Shown here: positions 49,993 to 56,242 of the stretch, in pieces
Numbering within the stretch: position 1 is the stretch's first letter
Layout: every line of letters starts with the position of its first letter
Assembly: GCA_021819135.1 (NCBI GenBank)
Contig: JAKASE010000014.1
Coordinates: 1-56,242, forward strand
DNA: 56,242 nucleotides
DNA from: Thermoplasmata archaeon
Lineage (GTDB): Archaea > Thermoplasmatota > Thermoplasmata > Lutacidiplasmatales > UBA184
Direction: 5' to 3'
Translations under genes and position numbers: made by a program
The notes under the pieces: generated by a model
Told to the model about the DNA's origin: nothing
The model's database searches: none
Seen by the model: only the letters and a program-made list of their open reading frames with translations

Positions 49993-51380
49993 GCGCGGCC
50001 GCGGGCCGCCCGGATCGACGCGTCGAGCACCTCGACGGCCTCGTCGATCTCCTCCCGACGGACGATGAGGGGCGGAATGTAGCGGATCGAGGACCGGCCG
50101 CACGGCAGGAGGATCAGGCCCCGGCGGACCGTCTCCTCGAGCACGCGGTCCCGGAACTTCACGGCGGGCTCCTTGGTCTTCGGGTCGGTCACGAACTCGG
50201 TCGCGGTCATGAGCCCGAGCCCCCGCACGTCGCCGATCTCGGGGTGCGCCCGGGCGAGCTCGCGCAGCCGGCCGAGGAGGTACTCCCCCTGCACGCGGGC
50301 GTTGTCGAGGAGCTTCTCCTTCTCGATGACGTCGAGGGTCGCCATCGAGGCGGCCGACGCGACCAGGTTCCCTCCGAACGTGTTCGAGTGGGAGCCCTGG
50401 AGCGTGTAGTCGAGGTCCGCGCGGAAGATCATCGCGCCCATCGGGAGGCCGCCCCCCAGCGCCTTCGCGCTCGTGATGATGTCGGGGACGATCCCGTGGT
50501 GCTCGACCGCCCACCACTTGCCGGTCCGGCCCATTCCGGCCTGGACCTCGTCATCGATGAACAGGATCCCGTGCTCGTCCAGGATCGACTTGATCGCCTT
50601 GTGCCAGCCGGGCGGCGGCACGACATAGCCGCCCTCCCCCATCACCGGCTCGGCGAGGAACGCCGCGACGTCGTCCGGCGGGATCGAGGTCTGGAAGTAG
50701 AGCTCCTTCAGGATCTTCGCGCAATACAGGCCGCAGCTCGGGAACTCGAGCTTGTACGGGCACCGGTAGCAGTACGGCGGTGGGATGTGCGTCCCGCCCC
50801 CGACGAACGGGAAGTACCGGGCGCGCTGGACCGGCTTCGAGGCGGTCATCGTCAGCGAGCCCATCGTCCGGCCATGGAACGCCCCGATGAGCCCGATGAC
50901 GATCGGGCGCTGGCGGTTCCACCGGACGAGCTTGAGGGCCGCCTCGGCGCTCTCGGTGCCGCTGTTGGTGAAGAAGACCTTCTTCGCGAACTCCCCCGGC
51001 ATCGTCCGGGCGAGCCGCTCGGCCAGGCGGACCTGGATCTCGTAGTAGAAGTCGGTCCCCGCGAAGTGGCTCAGGCGGCCGACCTGGTCCCGGACCGCCC
51101 GGACGACCTCGGGATGGGAGTACCCGACCGCGGTGACGCCGACCCCGCTCGCGAAGTCGAGGAGGCGGTTCCCGTCGACGTCGGTGACCCAGACCCCGCT
51201 CGCCGACTCCGCAACGAATGGCGAGGTCTTGGTGGTCGTCATCAGGCCCGCGCGATCTTCGGCCACGATACGCTGCGCCTTCGGCCCGGGGATGGGGGTC
51301 TTGAGGAGGATCCCCCGCGGACTCTTGCTCTTCGGTGGTGCGGCGGCAGGCTTCGCCTGGGCGGAGACCGGAGGACTCAT
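49989..51380 (-). CDS. Class III PLP-dependent aminotransferase
   Basis: The product is 463 residues of the acetylornithine/4-aminobutyrate aminotransferase family. It has FTNSGTESAEAALKLVRW, the AFHGRTMGSLTMTASK segment, FIDDEVQAGMGRTGKWWAVE, and the PLP lysine in TSAKALGGGLPMGA. The insert YCYRCPYKLEFPSCGLYC resembles Pyrococcus-type broad-specificity aminotransferases or racemases. ATG at 51380 was taken; upstream sequence is low complexity and overlaps the divergent gene. It is coupled to the alcohol dehydrogenase. Confidence 0.9.
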   Translation of the reverse strand: MSPPVSAQAKPAAAPPKSKSPRGILLKTPIPGPKAQRIVAEDRAGLMTTTKTSPFVAESASGVWVTDVDGNRLLDFASGVGVTAVGYSHPEVVRAVRDQVGRLSHFAGTDFYYEIQVRLAERLARTMPGEFAKKVFFTNSGTESAEAALKLVRWNRQRPIVIGLIGAFHGRTMGSLTMTASKPVQRARYFPFVGGGTHIPPPYCYRCPYKLEFPSCGLYCAKILKELYFQTSIPPDDVAAFLAEPVMGEGGYVVPPPGWHKAIKSILDEHGILFIDDEVQAGMGRTGKWWAVEHHGIVPDIITSAKALGGGLPMGAMIFRADLDYTLQGSHSNTFGGNLVASAASMATLDVIEKEKLLDNARVQGEYLLGRLRELARAHPEIGDVRGLGLMTATEFVTDPKTKEPAVKFRDRVLEETVRRGLILLPCGRSSIRYIPPLIVRREEIDEAVEVLDASIRAARGRA

Positions 51381-51465
51381 GAGATCACCCGACGGCGAAG
51401 GTCGTCGGGGAGGGAAAAAGGTCGCGGTCGGCCCGGGGAATCCCTCGCCTTCCCGTGCAGCGCCG

Positions 51466-51475
51466 GCTTTTATGC
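51466..51475 (+). promoter_or_regulatory. TATA-like box of the small gene at 51501
   Basis: GCTTTTATGC is centred 30 bases before the ATG at 51501, as in other single genes of this window. Confidence 0.5.
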
Positions 51476-51500
51476 CGAGGCACCGGGTCGTTCGCCGACG

Positions 51501-51806
51501 ATGCGTCCGGCGAGACCCCCGGAAGAACGGCCCGACCGCGAGGAGGAGGAGATCCGCGAGGTCGTTCCGGCGCGGGCGGTACTGACGGAGCTGGCCCGCG
51601 GCTTCCTGCTCGTCCACCAGTCGAACCCGGCGCGGGCGGTGCGGTTCGCCGAGACGTTCCTCCGCGAGCGGTCGGGCGATGCTCCGGAGCCGAGGATGGC
51701 CCCGGTCCCGAACGTCACCCTGGCGCGACTATCGCTTGGGCGGTGGAGCCGCGGGGCGGTCGAGCCGCCTTCGGCCACCGCGTCCGGCTGGAGCGACTCC
51801 GACTGA
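51501..51806 (+). CDS. Small helical protein of unknown function
   Basis: The product is 101 residues. A charged N-terminus (PEERPDREEEEIREVVPARA) is followed by one long amphipathic helix region (VLTELARGFLLVHQSNPARA) and a Pro/Ser-rich tail. I recognise no family. Support comes from the well-placed TATA box and ATG. The last 78 bases overlap the convergent HisC-like gene, so the C-terminus may be shorter than it seems useful. Confidence 0.5.
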   Translation: MRPARPPEERPDREEEEIREVVPARAVLTELARGFLLVHQSNPARAVRFAETFLRERSGDAPEPRMAPVPNVTLARLSLGRWSRGAVEPPSATASGWSDSD

Positions 51807-52769
51807 GCCCGCTCCCTCGTCGCGGACCGCGAGGTACGCGGCCAGGTCGCGGGAGAACGTAGGACGCGTCAGGCACAGGCGCACGCCGTCCGGGTCGCCG
51901 AAGTAGCGGCCCGGACAGACGAGGATCGAACGCTCCGCGCACCGGTCGGCCAGAAGGTCCCCCCCGCCGGACGGCATCGACCGGTCAAAGGCGACCGGAG
52001 CGACCGGAACCGGATGGTGCGGCATCGCCCGGGACCATGCGGCCCGGTTGGCGGAGAGGATGCGGCCCACGTCGCGCCGGTACCGCTCGTGGGAGCGGAG
52101 GGCGGCCTCGGCCGCCGCGACCGAGTACGCGGGAAGGCCGTTGTAGAGGAGCCCGTGGAACCGGGCGAACGGCTCGGTCTCTTCCTCCGGAACGGTCGCG
52201 AAGCCGACCCGGATCTGATCGGCGGCGTAGAACTTCGTGAACGATCCGGTGGTCCAGAGCCCCCGCGACCGCAGGGCGTGCAGGCTCGGCGTCCCTCCGA
52301 ACTCCCGGAAGGTCTCGTCGATCAGGACGTCCCGTGCCCCCTCGATCCACCGGAGGATCCGCTCGCGATCCCAGAGGTCCCCCTCGGGATTGCGCGGCTG
52401 TGAGGTGACGGCGACCGCCACGGGCCCCTCCCGTTCCACGGGACGGAACCCTACCCATTCCGCCGCGTCGAGCAGCGGAGGGTACTCCGGCCGGAGGACG
52501 CGGCAGTCCCGGCCGACCCCGTCGGAGCGTTTCGCCAGGAACTGGAGGACGGCGGCGTTCGCTTCGGTGGCCCCGTGGGTCAGGAAGACCCGACCGGGGT
52601 CGATCGAAAGCCGCTCCGCGAGGCGCCGTCGCAGCGCGTCCGGGTCGGCCGTGGCGATCTCCCGCGCCGAAGGGACCGGCGGTCCGACGGCCCCGATCAT
52701 TCCGCTCGTGCCGAGATCGTGGCGGCATCCGGCGTGGGACTCGATCCAGTCGGCGAGCGGGAACTTCAC
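51729..52769 (-). CDS. Class I/II PLP aminotransferase (HisC/CobD-like)
   Basis: The product is 346 residues. The fold-type I pattern is present: FLTHGATEANAAVLQFLA, a strand ending in SQPRNPEGDLWD, DVLIDETFREFGG, and the PLP lysine in TTGSFTKFYAADQIRVGF. It is similar in size to histidinol-phosphate aminotransferase and threonine-phosphate decarboxylase, but no his or cob gene is close, so the substrate is open. The start was set to GTG at 52769 (VKFPLADWIESHAGC). It converges on the small gene at 51501. Confidence 0.8.
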   Translation of the reverse strand: MKFPLADWIESHAGCRHDLGTSGMIGAVGPPVPSAREIATADPDALRRRLAERLSIDPGRVFLTHGATEANAAVLQFLAKRSDGVGRDCRVLRPEYPPLLDAAEWVGFRPVEREGPVAVAVTSQPRNPEGDLWDRERILRWIEGARDVLIDETFREFGGTPSLHALRSRGLWTTGSFTKFYAADQIRVGFATVPEEETEPFARFHGLLYNGLPAYSVAAAEAALRSHERYRRDVGRILSANRAAWSRAMPHHPVPVAPVAFDRSMPSGGGDLLADRCAERSILVCPGRYFGDPDGVRLCLTRPTFSRDLAAYLAVRDEGAGSVGVAPAGRGGRRRLDRPAAPPPKR

Positions 52770-52827
52770 GACCGGCCCACGGCACACCGGGCCAAAGGGG
52801 TTCCGGCTCGCCGATCGCACCCGTCGG

Positions 52828-54144
52828 CTACAGGCCGAGCGCGAGGGTGGCCCAGAGCACGACGAACGTCACGAACGCGAGGGGGGCCCCGTAACGGACG
52901 AATGGGCCCAACCGGAACGGGACCCCGGCCTTTTCCGACTGCTCGGCGATGATCAGGTTGCTCGCGGCCCCGAGGAGCGTGAGGTTGCCGGCGAGCGTGC
53001 TCGCGGCGGCCAGCGCGACCCACGCGATCGGGGTCGAGCTTCCATACCCGAGCGTCGAGAAAAGGGGGATCTGGAGGGCCACCCAGGGAACGTTGCTGAC
53101 GACCTGCGAGCCGACGGCGGAGGTCACGACGATGGCCGCCACGGCGGAGGCGGTGTGGCCGGGCCCGGGGATCGGCAGGAACCCCTCGGCCGCGCTCACG
53201 ACGCCTCCCGCGACGGCTCCGCCGACGACCACGAACAGTCCCGCGAAGAGCAGAAGGACCGTCCAGTTCACCCGGTGCACGATCTGGGTCCGTCCCGGGG
53301 AGAGTACGAGCAGCAGCATCCCGCCGGCTGCGGCCAGCTCCCAGATCGGGATCACCGGGCCGCGCGTCAGCGCGGCGGTCGCATCCAGCGTGATGATCAC
53401 GAGGATCGTGCCGGGGAAGACCCAGAGGACCGGGTAGCGCAGAAGCCGCGCCCTCCACCCCCCGGTCGGGAAGAGCGGGGGAGCGGGGCGCCGGGCCGCC
53501 TCGAACTCGGATTCGCCCGACCGCATCGCGGGCGAGAACGACCGCTTGAGGTACCACGCGCCGAAGGCGAGGTTGATCCCGGTGGGCAGGAGGAGGTAGC
53601 GCAGGAACACCGAGACCGGGTCGGAGAGACCGCTCGAGACCGAGACCAGGAGGTTCTGTGGGTTGCCGAACGGGGTCAGCACGCTGCCGACGGTCACGGA
53701 GAACGCGAGGACCAGGAGCAGGGGTTTCGGGTCCACGCGGACCTGGCGGGCCACCGCGAAGAGGAGCGGCACTCCGACCAGGACCAGCGCGTCGTTCACG
53801 AGGAACGCCGAGGCGATCCCGAAGCCGACGAAGAGGAACGCCGGAAGGTCGGCCGCCCGCCGGGCCCGGCCGACGATCCAACGGGCAAGATGGTCGAGCG
53901 CCCCGGCCCGCTCGAGGGCCCCCGCGAACAGGAAGAGCGCGAAGAGGAACAGGAGCACCGGGAACGACTGGGCCACGGCGTTCTCGGCCCCCGTCACGCT
54001 CAGGACGTCGGTGGCGACCGTGAGGAACGCGCCTCCGAGGAAGATCGCCCAGATTCCGGGTCCCCGTCCGGTCCCCTGCCGTACGATGACCGCCGCGAAG
54101 ACGATCGCGAGCACCCCGACCGAGACGAGGTTCGTGGGACTCAC
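52828..54144 (-). CDS. ArsB/SLC13-type anion permease
   Basis: The product is 438 residues with about eleven membrane helices. Paired re-entrant motifs of the ion-transporter superfamily are visible: LTPFGNPQNLLVSVSSGL (first half) and LTLLGAASNLIIAEQSEK (second half). LFLFAGALERAGALDHLARW is typical of the ArsB/citrate-transporter group. The substrate may be arsenite, dicarboxylate or sulfate. No arsenic or regulatory genes are near. GTG at 54144 has CCTATGTACC about 30 bases upstream. Confidence 0.8.
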   Translation of the reverse strand: MSPTNLVSVGVLAIVFAAVIVRQGTGRGPGIWAIFLGGAFLTVATDVLSVTGAENAVAQSFPVLLFLFALFLFAGALERAGALDHLARWIVGRARRAADLPAFLFVGFGIASAFLVNDALVLVGVPLLFAVARQVRVDPKPLLLVLAFSVTVGSVLTPFGNPQNLLVSVSSGLSDPVSVFLRYLLLPTGINLAFGAWYLKRSFSPAMRSGESEFEAARRPAPPLFPTGGWRARLLRYPVLWVFPGTILVIITLDATAALTRGPVIPIWELAAAGGMLLLVLSPGRTQIVHRVNWTVLLLFAGLFVVVGGAVAGGVVSAAEGFLPIPGPGHTASAVAAIVVTSAVGSQVVSNVPWVALQIPLFSTLGYGSSTPIAWVALAAASTLAGNLTLLGAASNLIIAEQSEKAGVPFRLGPFVRYGAPLAFVTFVVLWATLALGL

Positions 54145-54231
54145 TCCGGTGGACCAGGGACGATGCGAGGAGGTACATAGGTCGCCGGTCGAGACGAACG
54201 TTCAAGAGTCGCGGGGGCGGCTGCCCATGCG

Positions 54232-54687
54232 GTGCCGCCGAGACCCACCCCTGAGAGCGCCGTCCGCGTCGAAGCGAACGGGCGGATCCTCGCCCTGTCC
54301 TCGGCCTGGTTCACCGACGGGGCCCGACGGCGGGCGGAGGCCCGGCGTTCGGCGCGATGCGTGGAGTGCGGTCGGGCGCTCGAGAACCACCGCTCGCCGT
54401 ACTGCTCCCGGCGTTGCCAGTGGCAATTTCATGGACACTACTTCTGGGACTCCGCCCGCTCCTACGTCCTGCTCCGGGATCGGTACACCTGCCGCCGCTG
54501 CGGGACGCGTCACCGGGCCCGGGACCTCGAGGTCGACCACATCGTGGAGGTCGCCCTCGGCGGCGCGTCGCTCGAGTACTCGAACCTGCAGACCCTGTGC
54601 CGGGACTGTCACCGGGACAAGACCCGCCGGTTCTCGAGCCGGGGTCGTCCCGGGCGCGAGGCCGATCCTGTCTCGTCAGTCCCGTAG
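54232..54687 (+). CDS. HNH endonuclease with two zinc-binding pairs
   Basis: The product is 151 residues. A first treble of cysteines (C43, C46, C58, C62) is followed by an HNH domain: YTCRRCGTRHRARDLEVDHI with D102/H103, N118 in YSNLQTLCRDCHRDK, and H127. C87, C90, C123 and C126 bind structural zinc. It is a McrA/5-methylcytosine-restriction-like stand-alone HNH protein; targets are unknown. GTG at 54232 was chosen; CGTTCAAGAG lies ~28 bases before it. It overlaps the threonine synthase-like gene tail to tail by 12 bases. Confidence 0.82.
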   Translation: MPPRPTPESAVRVEANGRILALSSAWFTDGARRRAEARRSARCVECGRALENHRSPYCSRRCQWQFHGHYFWDSARSYVLLRDRYTCRRCGTRHRARDLEVDHIVEVALGGASLEYSNLQTLCRDCHRDKTRRFSSRGRPGREADPVSSVP

Positions 54688-55869
54688 GCTGCGCTCCAGC
54701 GCATCGACCGAGAAAGCGAGCCCGGTACCCGTGTTGTAGAGCAACACCCGCTCTCCGGGCTTCACGTCCCCGCGGCGGAGGAGCTTCGGCAGGGCCGCGT
54801 ACGGGGCCGCGGCCTCCGGGGACGCCGAGATGCCGTGTCGATGGCCCAGCGCCCGCATCGCCGAGAGGATCTCACGATCGGTCACGGTCATGCCTCCGCC
54901 GCCGGTCGACCGCACCGACTCGATCACCCGTTCCGAGGCGAACGGTGAGGGGACGAGCAGCCCCGGGGCCACCGTACGCGGCTCCTCCCACGTCGTGACA
55001 CGATCGGCGCCCTCCGCCAGCGCCCGGACGACAGGGGCGCATCCTTCGGGCTGGACCGCATAGAGTCGCGGCGGCCGTTCGAGCAGGCCGAGCTCGGCGA
55101 GCTCCCGGAACGCCTTCGCCATTCCCACGAGCCCCGTTCCTCCGCCGGTCGGATAGAGCACCGCGTCGGGCATCGGGCCCGGCTGGGACTGTTCGAAGAT
55201 CTCGAGTCCCATTGTCTTCTTTCCCTCGACCCGGTACGGCTCCCGGAGGGTCGACATGTCGAACGAGCCCCGGTCCGCTTCGCGGGTCCGGGCGACCGTC
55301 CCGGCCTCCCGGATCGTTCCGGGGACGCCGATCACCTCGGCGCCGTAGAGCGCACACGCGTCGCGCGCCGGAGCGGGGGTTGACTCGGGCAGGTAGATGC
55401 GGCTGTGGAGTCCCCCCCGGGCGGCATAGGCCGCCAGGGCGATGCCGGCGTTGCCCGCGCTCGGCACGTAGAGATCGGAGAGCCCGAGCTCTTTCGCCCG
55501 GGAGACGGCGACCGCCATGCCGCGGGCCTTGAACGAGCCCGTGGGGAGCCCGCCGTCGTCCTTGACCGACACGAGGATCCCCGGTGCCTCGGGGATCGGC
55601 CCGATCGGGAGGATCGGCGTGAACCCCTCGCCCAGGGAGAGGACCGCCCCGGTCCGGCCCACGGGCAGAAGCTCCCGGTATCGCCACAGGCTCGCCTCCC
55701 GGGACGGCAGGTCAGCGAGCCAGCGACGGCCGTCCAGTCGATCGAGCGCATAGGCGGCGAGCAGCGTGTGGCCGCAGCCGGGACACGTCCCCACCGGCCG
55801 AGCCGGGTCGACCGTTCGGCCGCATCCGCGGCACTCGAGGTGGTGGAAGAGAGAGCCGGACTCCGCCAT
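54676..55869 (-). CDS. Threonine synthase-like PLP enzyme
   Basis: The product is 397 residues. An N-terminal zinc ribbon (LECRGCGRTV...CPGCGHTLL) precedes the fold-type II core with the PLP lysine in PTGSFKARGMAVAVSRAKEL, SAGNAGIALAAYAARGG, and the PLP phosphate loop LYPTGGGTGLVGMAKAF. This architecture is that of archaeal threonine synthase, which converts O-phosphohomoserine to threonine; a threonine dehydratase is less likely. A GGTTATCC box lies ~28 bases before the start at 55869. A second AT-rich box (GTTTAAATAG, 55921-55930) is further upstream. Confidence 0.85.
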   Translation of the reverse strand: MAESGSLFHHLECRGCGRTVDPARPVGTCPGCGHTLLAAYALDRLDGRRWLADLPSREASLWRYRELLPVGRTGAVLSLGEGFTPILPIGPIPEAPGILVSVKDDGGLPTGSFKARGMAVAVSRAKELGLSDLYVPSAGNAGIALAAYAARGGLHSRIYLPESTPAPARDACALYGAEVIGVPGTIREAGTVARTREADRGSFDMSTLREPYRVEGKKTMGLEIFEQSQPGPMPDAVLYPTGGGTGLVGMAKAFRELAELGLLERPPRLYAVQPEGCAPVVRALAEGADRVTTWEEPRTVAPGLLVPSPFASERVIESVRSTGGGGMTVTDREILSAMRALGHRHGISASPEAAAPYAALPKLLRRGDVKPGERVLLYNTGTGLAFSVDALERSLRD

Positions 55870-56009
55870 CCGTCAAGGTCCTGGCGCATTCTCGGATAAC
55901 CTCTAGGCGTGAGTTTGGTAGTTTAAATAGTGCCCTCCGGCCGCCGCATGGGCCCCGGGCTCTATCTTGATCGGACCTCCTCGTCAAGAGGATGCCTCCT
56001 CTCACTCCT

Positions 56010-56162
56010 GTATCGCCGACATTGGCTGCCACGCTTCTGTCGCGAATCAACCCACAGATAGATATGTATCGCCGACATGCCTGCTCTCGTGATCCTGCGA
56101 GGGAAATCGAGACGGGACCATCAGTACTGGTCGGTGGTCACCTCGCGGCGTATCGCCGACAA
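56010..56162 (+). repeat. Three copies of a 13-base motif at an IS end
   Basis: GTATCGCCGACA(T/A) occurs at 56010-56022, 56066-56078 and 56150-56162. The second copy overlaps the transposase start codon and the third lies in its coding sequence. Copies are spaced 56 and 84 bases apart. They may be transposase-binding sites. Confidence 0.5.
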
Positions 56163-56242
56163 GCCTCGCGAGATCACGCGCCTCTACTTGGGGCGCCTCG
56201 ATCGGGTCGACCCTCTCCTCCTCGAGCAGAAGCGTCAGGAGG
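56077..56242 (+). CDS. Transposase, N-terminal part (3' partial)
   Basis: The frame starts at ATG 56077 and is open to the window end, 55 codons. The N-terminus runs PALVILRGKSRRDHQYWSVV, then TSRRIADKPREITRLYLGRL. This basic, strand-rich start ending in a YLGRLD is typical of IS1634/IS4-type transposases. The rest lies outside, so intactness is unknown. AT-rich AGATAGATATG (56057-56067) may be its promoter. It is probably a different element from the relic at 1295-1768. Confidence 0.6.
   Translation, partial: MPALVILRGKSRRDHQYWSVVTSRRIADKPREITRLYLGRLDRVDPLLLEQKRQE

Noticed and set aside
52237-54180. A 647-codon plus-strand frame
   Set aside because: It is antisense to the HisC-like gene and the anion permease, is full of Arg/Glu/Gly repeats, and matches nothing.
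56010-56162. CRISPR array
   Set aside because: There are only three 13-base copies at unequal spacing, one inside a coding frame. It does not have the repeat/spacer structure of an array.

Overview
The window is archaeal chromosome and GC-rich, with a visibly less GC-rich first ~1.2 kb. The archaeal markers are a thermosome subunit, deoxyhypusine synthase, aIF2-beta, RNA polymerase subunit F, L21e, Pus10, a Ctu1/TtuA-type tRNA thiolase, a presenilin-type protease, ThyX and XerA. Translation signals also fit: most single genes have an AT-rich TATA-like box 24-33 bases before the start codon, so they are probably leaderless or nearly so, while genes inside operons overlap by 4 bases (ATGA). Taken together I read it as a GC-rich member of Thermoplasmatota; this is inference from gene content and expression style, not a phylogeny.

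Bases 1-7533 look like the tRNA-proximal end of an integrated element. A tyrosine integrase (6168-7493) sits against the 3' end of tRNA-Lys(CUU) (7533-7606). Behind it are a SNF2 helicase / SWIM zinc-finger pair, transposase relics, and two small membrane proteins in the less GC-rich DNA. The far end of the element is outside the window.

From 7.6 to 24.4 kb almost everything is on the minus strand and is housekeeping: dys, presenilin protease, aIF2-beta with a TRAM domain, HAD phosphatase, aldo/keto reductase, valS, an ABC exporter, lysS, a small unknown gene, thermosome, ksgA, DUF655, rpoF, rpl21e and pus10. From 24.5 to 36.8 kb come a small Thermoplasmata-type protein, a PrsW protease / 3-hydroxyacyl-CoA dehydrogenase / tRNA thiolase operon, xerA, an FAD oxidoreductase and glycerate kinase facing an aldehyde dehydrogenase (together able to take glyceraldehyde to 2-phosphoglycerate), thyX, metG with a PHP phosphoesterase, and tRNA-Cys(GCA).

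From 36.8 to 44.6 kb the DNA is looser, with small proteins, gaps holding strong hairpins, and two signalling modules. One is a KaiC-like protein whose ATP-binding loop is degenerate, overlapping a Roadblock-like protein. The other is a class III nucleotidyl cyclase with TolB/FlgO-like and TPR regions, divergent from a stand-alone cyclic-nucleotide-binding domain.

From 44.6 to 55.9 kb lie metabolic genes: a two-subunit molybdenum hydroxylase, a universal stress protein and a sugar-nucleotidyltransferase sharing one AT-rich promoter, alcohol dehydrogenase, class III aminotransferase, a HisC-like enzyme, an ArsB/SLC13-type permease, an HNH nuclease and a threonine synthase-like enzyme. The window ends inside a second transposase preceded by repeated 13-base motifs.

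The observations I rate highest are the cyclase/cNMP-receptor pair, the degenerate KaiC/Roadblock pair, TATA boxes built around the stop codon of the upstream gene (three cases), a valS that appears to start at CTG, and a cluster of hairpins behind tRNA-Cys.
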